From an uncultured Bryobacteraceae bacterium (GTDB lineage Bacteria > Acidobacteriota > Terriglobia > Bryobacterales > Bryobacteraceae): a DNA stretch of 64,000 nt. Of the stretch, positions 1-7,963 are shown in pieces. The stretch spans positions 534,207 to 598,206 of the forward strand of contig CALDSU010000008.1 in the NCBI GenBank assembly GCA_937924525.1. Reading direction: 5' to 3'. Below the pieces are notes generated by a model. That model ran no database searches, was not told the DNA's origin, and worked only from the letters and a program-made list of their open reading frames with translations. Within the stretch, counting starts at the first letter, position 1. Each line of letters begins with the position of its first letter. The translations under genes and the position numbers were made by a program.

Positions 1-783
1 GTGCGGGAAGCGAAGTTGTACTCCAGTTGGGTGAGTCCCAACGAAGCCTACGAAGAGGCGGTACGGGAGTTTGCCGCCGGCATCCTGGCCCCCGGGGAAG
101 AGAACCGGTTTCCGCCGGAGTTCGCGCGGTTCCATGCCCGCATTGAGCGGGCGGGAGTGTGCAACGCCCTCGCCCAAGTGGTGCTGAAAATCGCCGCGCC
201 CGGGGTTCCCGACATCTATCAGGGCAGCGAGTTGTGGAACCTCAGCCTGGTGGATCCGGACAACCGGCGGCCGGTGGACTTCGCCCGCCGGCGGGCGCTG
301 TTACGGCAGTTGCGCGGCAACGTCGTGGGCGACCTGGGGCCCTGCGCCGCCCGGTGGCTGGATCGGCACGAAGACGGCCTGATCAAGCTGCATGTGACAC
401 GGGCCGGCCTCCGGTTGCGGCGCGCGCACCCGGACTTGTTTCTGCGGGGCGAGTACCTCCCCTTGGCAGTTCGCGGACCGCTGGCAACGCACGTGGTCGC
501 CTTTGCCCGGCGCCTGGAAGGGCGGGTGGCGCTGGCGGTGACCGGCCGCTTCTTCCAGTCCCTGGGCGCCGCCGACGCCTGGCCCGTGGCGGAAGCTTGG
601 AGAGACACCGCGCTCCTGTTGCCCGCTGGGCTCCTGGCGGCGGGTCCGTTTCGCGACTTGCTGACTGGCGAGACGCTGACGGGGGAGCGGCGAGGAAGCC
701 GCTCGGTGTTCGCGCTGGCGGAGGTGTTCCAGCGACTGCCGTTTGCCCTGCTGACCGGCGCGGGGGTGGGTTTGGATGTCTGA
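1..783 (+). CDS. treY: Malto-oligosyltrehalose synthase, C-terminal part (5' end outside window)
   Basis: This is the last 260 residues of TreY, the cytoplasmic GH13 enzyme that turns the reducing end of a maltodextrin into a trehalosyl linkage by intramolecular transglycosylation. The visible part has the conserved TreY segment around residues 75-95 (GVPDIYQGSELW followed by LVDPDNRRPVD), which follows the catalytic barrel in this family. TreY proteins are usually about 700-950 residues, so most of the gene lies left of base 1 and the GTG at position 1 is not its start. The stop TGA overlaps the treZ start by 8 nt, so the two pathway enzymes are translationally coupled. Identification is firm because the partner gene is directly downstream. 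Confidence 0.93.
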   Translation: MREAKLYSSWVSPNEAYEEAVREFAAGILAPGEENRFPPEFARFHARIERAGVCNALAQVVLKIAAPGVPDIYQGSELWNLSLVDPDNRRPVDFARRRALLRQLRGNVVGDLGPCAARWLDRHEDGLIKLHVTRAGLRLRRAHPDLFLRGEYLPLAVRGPLATHVVAFARRLEGRVALAVTGRFFQSLGAADAWPVAEAWRDTALLLPAGLLAAGPFRDLLTGETLTGERRGSRSVFALAEVFQRLPFALLTGAGVGLDV

Positions 784-2626
784 CGTCTGGCGGTTGCGTC
801 AGGGCGCGTCCGTCCTGCCCGAGGGCGGGGTGGAGTTTCGCGTGTGGGCGCCGCACGCCCGGCGGCTGACCGTGGAGACCCGCGGGCGGCAACCTGCCCG
901 GACAGCGCTCGCGCGGGACGATGCCGGCGAGTTCCGCGGATGCGCGCCGCGCGCGCAGGCCGGCGATGACTACGTGTTCCTGCTCGACGGCGGCCGGGCG
1001 CGGCCGGATCCCGTGTCACGCTTTCAGCCGCACGGCGTCCACGGCCCCTCCCGGGTCGTCGATCCGCAGGCGTTCGCCTGGACGGACCACGCGTGGCGCG
1101 GCCTGGCGCTCGAAGACTACGTGTTTTACGAACTGCACACCGGCACGTTCACCCCGCAGGGCACGTTCGCCGGCGTGGGCGAGAAGCTGGAGTATCTCCG
1201 CGAACTGGGCGTGACCGCCGTGGAGCTCATGCCGGTGGCCGAGTTCCCGGGCGCCCGAAATTGGGGATACGACGGCGTCGCCTTGTACGCCCCCCAGTCC
1301 AGCTACGGCGGGCCGGAGGGGCTGAAGCGCCTAGTGGACGCCTGCCATCGCGCGGGCCTGGCGGTCGTGCTCGACGTTGTCTATAACCACCTGGGTCCGG
1401 AGGGGAACTACCTGGGAGAGTTCGGGCCTTACTTCGACGCCGGCCGGCAAACGCCCTGGGGACCCGCGATTCATTTTGATGGACCGCACCGCGAGCAGGT
1501 CCGGCGGTACTTTGTCGAGAACGCTCTGTACTGGGTGACGGAATACCACATCGACGCCCTCCGGCTGGACGCCATCCACGGCATCTTCGACACCAGCGAG
1601 CCCCACATTCTGGCCGAACTTTCCGAGCGCGTCCAGCGGCAGGCGGAAGCCCTGGGACGCCGGATCTGGTTGATCGCCGAGAGCGACCTGAATGAGGTTC
1701 GGCTGATTGAGCCGCGCGCGGAGGGTGGCCATGGCCTAGATGCCCAGTGGCTGGATGATTTTCACCATGCCGTCTTCACGGTCCTGACCGGCGAACGGCG
1801 GGGATATCTGGGGGATTATGGCCGGGTGGCGGATCTCGCCAAATGCCTGCGCGAAGGGTTTGTTTACGATGGGTGCTGGTCGGCATACCGCCGCCGCATC
1901 TACGGAACTTCCTCCAAGGAACGTCCCGGCCGCCAGTTTGTCGCCTTCGTCCAGAATCACGACCAGGTTGCCAATGCCAGCGTCGGCCAGCGGCTGGCGG
2001 CGCGTGTCTCGTTCGAGCAGGAAAAGGTGGCGGCGGCGCTACTGCTGGCGTCGCCCTTCCTGCCCTTGCTGTTCATGGGCCAGGAGTACGGCGAGACATC
2101 GCCATTTCTGTACTTCGTCAGTCACACCGATCCCGGTCTGATCGAGGCGGTGCGGCGCGGGCGTTTCCACGAGTTTGCCTGGTTCTACCAGGGCCGGGAT
2201 TTTCCGGATCCGCAAGCCGAAGAGACCTTCCTGCGTTCGAGGCTGGCCTGGCCGCCGCTGGACGAACCGAGGCAGGGCGGCCTCTGGCGCTGGTATAAGG
2301 ATTGGCTGGCGTTGCGGAGGCGGCATGCCAGCCTTGGCAATGGCCGTAAGGATCTCACCCGGGTCGCGTTCGACGAGGCCGGGCGGTGGCTGCGCATCGT
2401 GCGGGAGGATCCCGCGGGAGAGCGGGCGCTGTTGCTGGCGAATCTGGGTCCGCAAGAGGCGGAGGCGTCCGTCCCCGGCGGGACGTGGACGCTCGCGCTG
2501 TGGAGTGGCGCGGAAGCCTACGGAGGAGCGACCGGCCATCGGCCGCCTGCGCGGCTGTCGCCGCCGGGGGACGTGTTCTCCTTGGCTGCCGAATCCGCGG
2601 TGTTGTACTTGTCCGGCACGGCGTAA
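776..2626 (+). CDS. treZ: Malto-oligosyltrehalose trehalohydrolase
   Basis: TreZ releases free trehalose from the maltooligosyltrehalose made by TreY. The 616-residue protein has an N-terminal CBM48/E-set-like domain (about residues 10-100), then a GH13 barrel with the four conserved regions: DVVYNHLGPEGNY, LRLDAIHGIFD with nucleophile Asp265, IAESDLNE with acid/base Glu302, and QNHDQVAN with Asp396. Length is normal for the family (about 560-620). The ATG at 776 lies inside the end of treY, the usual arrangement for this pair. Trehalose made this way usually serves as a compatible solute. Glycogen-debranching treX is not in the window but could lie upstream. Confidence 0.96.
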   Translation: MSDVWRLRQGASVLPEGGVEFRVWAPHARRLTVETRGRQPARTALARDDAGEFRGCAPRAQAGDDYVFLLDGGRARPDPVSRFQPHGVHGPSRVVDPQAFAWTDHAWRGLALEDYVFYELHTGTFTPQGTFAGVGEKLEYLRELGVTAVELMPVAEFPGARNWGYDGVALYAPQSSYGGPEGLKRLVDACHRAGLAVVLDVVYNHLGPEGNYLGEFGPYFDAGRQTPWGPAIHFDGPHREQVRRYFVENALYWVTEYHIDALRLDAIHGIFDTSEPHILAELSERVQRQAEALGRRIWLIAESDLNEVRLIEPRAEGGHGLDAQWLDDFHHAVFTVLTGERRGYLGDYGRVADLAKCLREGFVYDGCWSAYRRRIYGTSSKERPGRQFVAFVQNHDQVANASVGQRLAARVSFEQEKVAAALLLASPFLPLLFMGQEYGETSPFLYFVSHTDPGLIEAVRRGRFHEFAWFYQGRDFPDPQAEETFLRSRLAWPPLDEPRQGGLWRWYKDWLALRRRHASLGNGRKDLTRVAFDEAGRWLRIVREDPAGERALLLANLGPQEAEASVPGGTWTLALWSGAEAYGGATGHRPPARLSPPGDVFSLAAESAVLYLSGTA

Positions 2627-2984
2627 GCGGCACGCCGAAGCCGGCATGGTTCGGCGGGCGTCACCCGCAAGCCTGCGCCCCTCCGCGCCACCGCCGCGGC
2701 CTGCAACGCGGGCACGCCGTCGAGAAACCGTACAAATCACGTGACCTGCTCTCCGTCCCGAGCTTGGTGGAAGTTCCCCCGGAGCGGCCCCTGAGCGCCT
2801 ACCGCGAGGCGGGAGCGGACCCTGCAACCCCGGGGCTGGTCGCTCTCGTTTCGCCTCCGAGCGTCAGCCGGGAGGTCCCCGGCCGTGTCAAACCGACACG
2901 CCGCTGGCGCCGAAGGGACGCATACCCGCTTCGCGCGGGCTGGCGCGGGGAAAGATTTACCTGGGAATTCTTACCACTTCGACG
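2627..2984. other. Intergenic stretch between treZ and rnpB, no gene recognised
   Basis: About 360 nt separate the convergent treZ and rnpB genes. Open frames here run in from treZ or from antisense frames, have arginine- and proline-rich compositions, and match no family I know. The sequence is GC-rich with several short inverted repeats that could act in 3'-end formation for either gene. I saw no clean hairpin with a T-tract. Confidence 0.5.
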
Positions 2985-3352
2985 GCAGCCTGCCGGACGA
3001 TAAGCCGGTTTCTGTTCCCTTGCGGGCGGTGGTCATTCCTCTGGGCCGCACCATTGCTGGCGGGCTCTAGCGACCTACCCGGGAGTCGAGCGGGACGGGC
3101 CGTCCCTCCCCCCCTATTTGGTCTTGCTCCACGTGGGGTTTACCCTGCCAGCCGGATCGCTCCGGCCGCGGTGCGCTCTTACCGCACCTTTTCACCCTTA
3201 CCGGAACTGCTTCCGGCGGTATGTTTTCTGTGGCACTGTCCGTGAAGATCGCTTTGAGCGATCCCCCCCGGCCGTTAGCCGGCACGCTGCCCTCTGGAGA
3301 CCGGACTTTCCTCCCCCGTTTCCGGGAGCGACCACCTGTCCGGCAGGCTTCC
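2985..3352 (-). ncRNA. rnpB: RNase P RNA, class A
   Basis: The catalytic RNA subunit of RNase P, which matures the 5' ends of tRNAs. On the minus strand the 5' conserved core GAGGAAAGTCCGG lies at 3313-3301, and the 3' core ACAGAAACCGGCTTATC lies at 3015-2999. The P1 helix can be drawn directly: AGCCTGCCGGAC (3349-3338) pairs perfectly with GTCCGGCAGGCT (2998-2987), which fixes both ends to within a few bases. Length is about 365 nt, normal for bacterial class A. Its protein partner rnpA lies about 21 kb away in this window. Open frames across this interval are therefore spurious. Confidence 0.95.
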
Positions 3353-3359
3353 TTTTTCC

Positions 3360-3365
3360 ATTGTG
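3360..3365 (-). promoter_or_regulatory. Probable -10 element of rnpB
   Basis: CACAAT on the minus strand ends 7 nt before the predicted 5' end of the RNase P RNA near 3352, the spacing expected for a sigma-70 -10 box. No convincing -35 box is visible at 16-18 nt. Confidence 0.5.
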
Positions 3366-3520
3366 TCACCAACCCGCCGGGCCGTTCGCGTTCATTTGCC
3401 CGGAACGGCTTGCGGGGGTATGCTGGAAAAGTCAAGAGCACCGCCAGCGGGTGGTCGAAGAATTGCAGCCAGGACTCGCTGGTCTTTCATGCATATGCTT
3501 CCAACGGAGGAGACATCAAA

Positions 3521-6520
3521 ATGTCATTACGACGTTGGGCGGTTCTGATCGCGTGCGCGCTGCTCGTTCCCGGCCTGTTCGCGCAGGGGAACGAAACCAA
3601 AGCCACGAAGGACGACTGGGAGGAGATCAACTTCGAGTTCGACTCGGCGGTTCTCTCCGACGGGTATCCCTCGTTGCTGCGCCTGGCGGAACTGCTCAAA
3701 CAACACCCGGACTATCGCGTCAAACTGGAGGGCCACACGGACTATCGGGGTTCGGTGGATTACAACGAGAAACTGGCCCTGCGCCGCGCTGAAGCTGTCA
3801 AGAGCTTTCTGGTGAAGTACGGCGCCGGGAGCAACCAGTTGATCGTTGCCGGCCAGGGGAAGCGGTCGCCTTCCGTTCCCAATACGACCCGCGAAGGTCG
3901 CTTTATCAACCGCCGGGTCACCATGACGGTGACCGACGGGACGGGCAAGATCATTGCCGCCGGCGGCATCAGCGACGTGGTCCCCACGCTGGACGACCGG
4001 CTGAAAAAGCTGGAGGAGTGCTGTAGCGCGATCCTGAAAAAGCTCGACAAACTCGACGAGATTCTGGCCGCGCTCCGCGACTTGAAGGGAGAAAACGACC
4101 GGCTGAAGGCGGATCTGGCGCAGTTGCGCGACCAAGTCAACGCCGCGCCGAAGCTGACCGCCGCCGATCTGCCCAGACCGCTTACGGAACAGCAGGTGAC
4201 CGACCTCGCCGCCAAGGCGCTGGAAGATCACGACGCGCGGAAGGGCAAGAAATTCTCTATCGGAACCATCAACCTGGGCCCCACCACTTACGGCAATCTC
4301 AGCGTCAGCGGACAGGGCCGCTTCTTTGGCGTCTTCGCCGAGCGGCACGCGTTACAGGCGCAGGGCGAGTATATGTACTACCGGGGTCCGAACCGGATCG
4401 AGGGCCGGCAGGAAGGCCAGTTTGACATCGGTCTGGTGAACCGGTTCGGCAACGTGCAGGCGGGCGCCTTCGCCAGCTTCAAGTACGTCAACATGAACCA
4501 GTTCCAGCGGGGCGGCGCGCTCGGCCAGGCGGCTTTCACGCTCGATTACGTCTTTAACCGGGGCCGCGTGGGCGGTTTCGCCACGCATGGTTTCCTGAAC
4601 GATGCGGTGGTCAACAAAGTCCAGCTTGGCCCGGCTTCCTGGACCGAAACCTACTTGCGCATCGTCAACCAGTATGGCGGCAGCGCCGCGATCGGCCTGT
4701 GGAAGGACGCATGGGCGGAGGGCAACCTTGGTTTCCTCCAGACGCAGTCACGCAACAACGCGCCGGGCGGCATGATTCGGCTAGTTCAGCCCATCCGGCC
4801 GGGTCTCGCCTTCACGGTGGAAGCGGGGCTGAACGAAACGTTGCTGCTCGCCAAAAACAGCGGCCGCGTGGTCTTCGGTCTGCAATTCGGCAACTGGCTG
4901 AGCCCGAAGGATTACGGCCAGACCAAGGGGCCGGTGCCTGTAGACGTGCCGCGCGTCCGGTATGAAATTCTGACGCGTCGCGTCGGCAATTCCGCGCCGG
5001 TGGCCGACGCCGGACCGGACATTGTCACGCAGGCCGGCCAGGTGACGCTGGACGGCTCGGGTTCGTACGATCCGGACGGCGACCCGCTCACCTACGCGTG
5101 GACCCAGATCGCCGGACCGTCCGTGTCGCTCTCCGGCATGAACACGGTGCGGGCGACCTTCACCGCGGCGGAGGACCAGATCTATTCGTTCCGCCTCACG
5201 GTGAGAGATCCCGAAGGGCTGCAAAGCACGGCTAAGGTTACGGTTACGACCCGACGGAACCCGTCGGTGCGGATCGCGCGCTTCCAGGCGCAGCCCACCA
5301 ATATCCGGGCGGGCGAAACCACCACGCTGATCTGGCAGGTGGAAAACGCCGAGTCGATCACCATCTCCGGGCTTGGCTCGGTCCAGCCGAACGGCAACTC
5401 GGTGGTCAGCCCTGCGGAGACCACGCAGTACGTGTTGACGGCCCGGGGCCGCGACGGCAGTTCCGCGACGGAGACCATCGTGATCACGGTGGAACGTCCG
5501 GAGGCGCGCATCCTGCGCTTCCTGGCGACGCCTACCACGCTGCTGGCCGGCGAAGTAGCCACGCTGGCATGGGAGACGGAGAACGCCGAGACGGTGGAAA
5601 TCTCCGGCATCGGCGCGGTGCGGCCCAACGGATCCACCACTGTGTCGCCCACTCAGACCACCACCTACACCATTACGGCGCGCGACCGGTTTGGACGCAC
5701 GGTGAACACCACCGCCACCGTCCAGGTGACGCAACCCGGCCTGCCGCGCATCATCCGTTTTGCGGCCACGCCGACCGAGATCCTGCCCACCGAGCAGGCG
5801 TCCCTGGTCTGGCAGGTGGAGGGCGCGACCGAGGTCACCATTTCGGGCCTGGGCCGCGTCGAATCGCAGGGCACGTCCACGGTCAGCCCGCAGCAGAACA
5901 CCACCTACACCATCACCGCCAAGAGTCCGGCGGGCGAGGTGAGCGCGTCGGTGGTGGTCGGGGTCATCGCTCCGGTGAAGATCCTCGACTTCGTCGCCGA
6001 TCCTCCCAGCGTGGTGCAGGGGCAGCCGGTGACGCTGCGCTGGAACACCGTGAACGCGACTGATGTCACCATCACGGGCATCGGCGAGGTGCCGGCCAGC
6101 GGTTCCCTCACCGTGACGCCGGCGTCGGACATCAGCTATACGCTGCTGGCCTACGGCAAACGGTCGCAAGCCAGCGCCTTTGTGCTGGTGAAGACCGTGC
6201 CGCCGCCGCCCACCAACCGGCCGCCGATTGCGGACGCGGGACCGGATCAGCTTGTTTACCGCACCACGGTCATGCTGGACGGTTCGCGCTCGTTCGATCC
6301 GGACGGCGATCCGATCACCTTCTCCTGGCGTCTGGTGGAATACCGGCGCGATCCGGCCCGGGGCCCGGGTCCGGACGGCGTCGACATCTCCGGCGCGGAA
6401 ACCGCCAAGCCGGTGATCCGCATGCTGGGCTGGGGAACCTATATCTTCGAACTGACCGTTCGGGATAACAAGGGCGCCTCGGCGACAGCGTTCACTCGCG
6501 TAACCTTCGAAGATCCGTAA
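3521..6520 (+). CDS. Secreted OmpA-domain protein with PKD and Ig-like repeats
   Basis: A 999-residue envelope protein. The frame is open further upstream, but ATG 3521 follows a strong GGAGGAG site and opens a clear signal peptide (residues 1-22, hydrophobic core ending in LFAQG). Next comes an OmpA/MotB-type peptidoglycan-binding domain (about 33-140, with GHTDYRGS and INRRVTM), a coiled coil rich in Leu and Lys (about 160-210), and a Gly/aromatic-rich region that may form beta strands (about 243-480). A PKD domain follows (about 490-580, DGSGSYDPDGDPLTYAW), then four Ig-like repeats of about 78 residues and a second PKD domain (about 900-999). Placing OmpA at the N-terminus is the reverse of the usual order. 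The role is unknown; anchoring to peptidoglycan with an extended adhesive stalk is an inference. A hairpin terminator follows. Confidence 0.85.
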   Translation: MSLRRWAVLIACALLVPGLFAQGNETKATKDDWEEINFEFDSAVLSDGYPSLLRLAELLKQHPDYRVKLEGHTDYRGSVDYNEKLALRRAEAVKSFLVKYGAGSNQLIVAGQGKRSPSVPNTTREGRFINRRVTMTVTDGTGKIIAAGGISDVVPTLDDRLKKLEECCSAILKKLDKLDEILAALRDLKGENDRLKADLAQLRDQVNAAPKLTAADLPRPLTEQQVTDLAAKALEDHDARKGKKFSIGTINLGPTTYGNLSVSGQGRFFGVFAERHALQAQGEYMYYRGPNRIEGRQEGQFDIGLVNRFGNVQAGAFASFKYVNMNQFQRGGALGQAAFTLDYVFNRGRVGGFATHGFLNDAVVNKVQLGPASWTETYLRIVNQYGGSAAIGLWKDAWAEGNLGFLQTQSRNNAPGGMIRLVQPIRPGLAFTVEAGLNETLLLAKNSGRVVFGLQFGNWLSPKDYGQTKGPVPVDVPRVRYEILTRRVGNSAPVADAGPDIVTQAGQVTLDGSGSYDPDGDPLTYAWTQIAGPSVSLSGMNTVRATFTAAEDQIYSFRLTVRDPEGLQSTAKVTVTTRRNPSVRIARFQAQPTNIRAGETTTLIWQVENAESITISGLGSVQPNGNSVVSPAETTQYVLTARGRDGSSATETIVITVERPEARILRFLATPTTLLAGEVATLAWETENAETVEISGIGAVRPNGSTTVSPTQTTTYTITARDRFGRTVNTTATVQVTQPGLPRIIRFAATPTEILPTEQASLVWQVEGATEVTISGLGRVESQGTSTVSPQQNTTYTITAKSPAGEVSASVVVGVIAPVKILDFVADPPSVVQGQPVTLRWNTVNATDVTITGIGEVPASGSLTVTPASDISYTLLAYGKRSQASAFVLVKTVPPPPTNRPPIADAGPDQLVYRTTVMLDGSRSFDPDGDPITFSWRLVEYRRDPARGPGPDGVDISGAETAKPVIRMLGWGTYIFELTVRDNKGASATAFTRVTFEDP
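5263..6200 (+). repeat. Four degenerate Ig-like protein repeats
   Basis: Within the OmpA-domain gene, four units of about 235 nt begin near 5265, 5503, 5742 and 5976. Each encodes a pattern of RFxAxPTxxxxGE, then LxWxVENAxxVTISGxGxV, then a Gly/Ser turn, TVSPxxTTxYTxTA and a final strand. Divergence between units is high, so this is an old domain array rather than a recent slippage repeat. Confidence 0.8.
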
Positions 6521-6528
6521 GAAGCCTA

Positions 6529-6565
6529 GCGGGCGGCCCGAGGCATGCCGTTCCGGGCCGCCCGC
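6529..6565 (+). terminator. Strong hairpin after the OmpA-domain gene
   Basis: A perfect 12-bp GC-rich stem (6529-6540 with 6554-6565) and a 13-nt loop lies 9 nt after the stop codon. The tract downstream is only weakly T-rich, so termination may be factor-assisted. Confidence 0.6.
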
Positions 6566-6679
6566 TGTTCCCGGTTATTACCAAGTTTTACCCTTCCTGC
6601 CCGTCCTCCCTGCCCCTGCCAAGTATCGTTCCGGCAATCCTCGGCACCTCACTTTGCGTTGAGAGTCGTCCCGATTCTA

Positions 6680-7250
6680 TTCCTCTTGGCCGGCGGCCAC
6701 GGCGATTTCTCCGTCATCCTCGGTGAGCGGAGAGAGTACTTCTCCTTTTTCTTCTCGAACTACGATGGCGGACCGCAGGAAGGCCTCGCCGTGGCGCGCA
6801 TGCCTTACGCGGCCCGCGCGCGTCCGGTCGGCCAGGTAGTCAAGTACTTCGCGGGGCATTGGTCCGAACCCGGACTTGGCGGACGCGTTACGCCGGTGAT
6901 CCCCGCCGCCATCTCGCGGGCGGCCGTGCACGCCGATGCATCCTGGGGGCCGTCAGTGCACTTCAACACACACCTGCTCCATTACGTGCTGTTGATGACG
7001 CGCTCGTGTCGCCAGCCGGGCTGGCCGCCCGCCGACATCTATGTCAGCTTCAGCCCGGATTTGACGAACCCGGCCTCGTGGATTTCTCCGGCGCTCCTGA
7101 GGGATCAACCGGGCTGGTACTCCCAGGTGTTCGGGAGCGAAGCGGGAGAGTCGGATTCCCGCGCCGGCCGCACGGCCAGACTTTACCTGGGGAGCGATTC
7201 GCGCTGGCCAGTGGAGTTCTTCCCCGGCCGGGCGCCCGAGGCCGTCGCGG
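6680..7250 (+). pseudogene. 5'-truncated relic of a secreted propeller-like protein
   Basis: The frame open from 6545 contains a stretch that reads like a real protein: GHGDFSVILGERREYF, FFFSNYDGG, YFAGHWSEPGLGGR, WGPSVHFNTHLLHYVLL and DIYVSFSPDLTNP. This style (observed date or product lines, partial-month 'SFSPDL' strands) resembles the C-terminal half of secreted glycosidase-like beta-propeller proteins common in Acidobacteriota. I cannot name the family with certainty. No signal peptide or first half precedes it, because the upstream bases are a terminator and unrelated sequence, and the same frame runs straight into a second relic. It is best read as a truncated pseudogene. It could instead be a short diverged gene starting near 6545, but the N-terminus encoded there has no plausible signal or domain. 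Confidence 0.55.
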
Positions 7251-7311
7251 CCGGAACGCCGACCGCGGCCGGCAGCGGGGCCCTTCGCTGTCGGGCGTCC
7301 GCGCCGTCCCT

Positions 7312-7880
7312 GGATGAAATAAACCGCTACAGTAGAGGGCTGCTCCGGCCCGCGGATGAAAAGATCGGCCAGCTCTGGGCGGCTGCGGGGGCGGCGGCGC
7401 GGGAAGATGGGATTGCCGCGGCCAGGGCCGCGCTGGCGGCGAAGTGGCGGCTATGGTCACGTTGCCCATGAACAAGGAGGCGACGCAACTCTCCGAGCCC
7501 ACCATTGTCGGCACTGATCGGCCGGGTTTGCGGCGCCGCCGATGTCACCATCATGCTGGCGTCCGAGCACCTGATCGTCACGCACGTGAGCACCCATGTG
7601 TCGCTACGGGATGCCATCGCGCGGGTGAAGCGGGACCGCGTCCTCCGCATCATTGAATTGAGTTGACCTGCGCCGCGGTCGCGCGGCTGAGACCCAAAAC
7701 CGCATCGCCGGTCGCCGGTCTGAACCCGCATGCGGGTGAGAACGGGCTGTTCGGGAGGGAGGAAATCGAAGAGATCCGGCCGGCGGTCGAGGACGCACAG
7801 GCCCGAGGCCTGCCCGTCGAAGGGCCGTTTCCACCCGACACGCTGTTCTTTCAGGCGGTGCAGAAACGCCGCGATGCCGG
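7312..7880 (+). pseudogene. Frameshifted relic of a PdxA-family dehydrogenase
   Basis: Pieces of a 4-hydroxythreonine-4-phosphate dehydrogenase family protein appear in order but in changing frames. VTLPMNKEATQLSEP (from 7453) matches the PdxA 'VTAPINKEAL' block. LIGRVCGAADVTIMLAS and VTHVSTHVSLRDAI (7514-7666) match the middle block and run to a TGA at 7664. [20 protein letters not shown] and [15 protein letters not shown] (about 7710-7860) match the blocks just before the C-terminal half. At least three frame changes and the loss of both ends make this a clear pseudogene. PdxA paralogues (PdxA2) also act in threonate and erythronate breakdown, which would suit the adjacent sugar-acid dehydratase gene; that link is inference. 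Confidence 0.8.
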
Positions 7881-7963
7881 CCAGTCCGATGCGCGCGGCA
7901 GCGCGCCACCTCACGCCGCTCGTATGACCAAACTCCAGAGCCACTTCGGACACCGGCACGGGG

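Noticed and set aside
3067..3441. Protein frames across 2985-3352 on both strands
   Set aside because: The interval is RNase P RNA, with both conserved cores and a perfect P1 helix.
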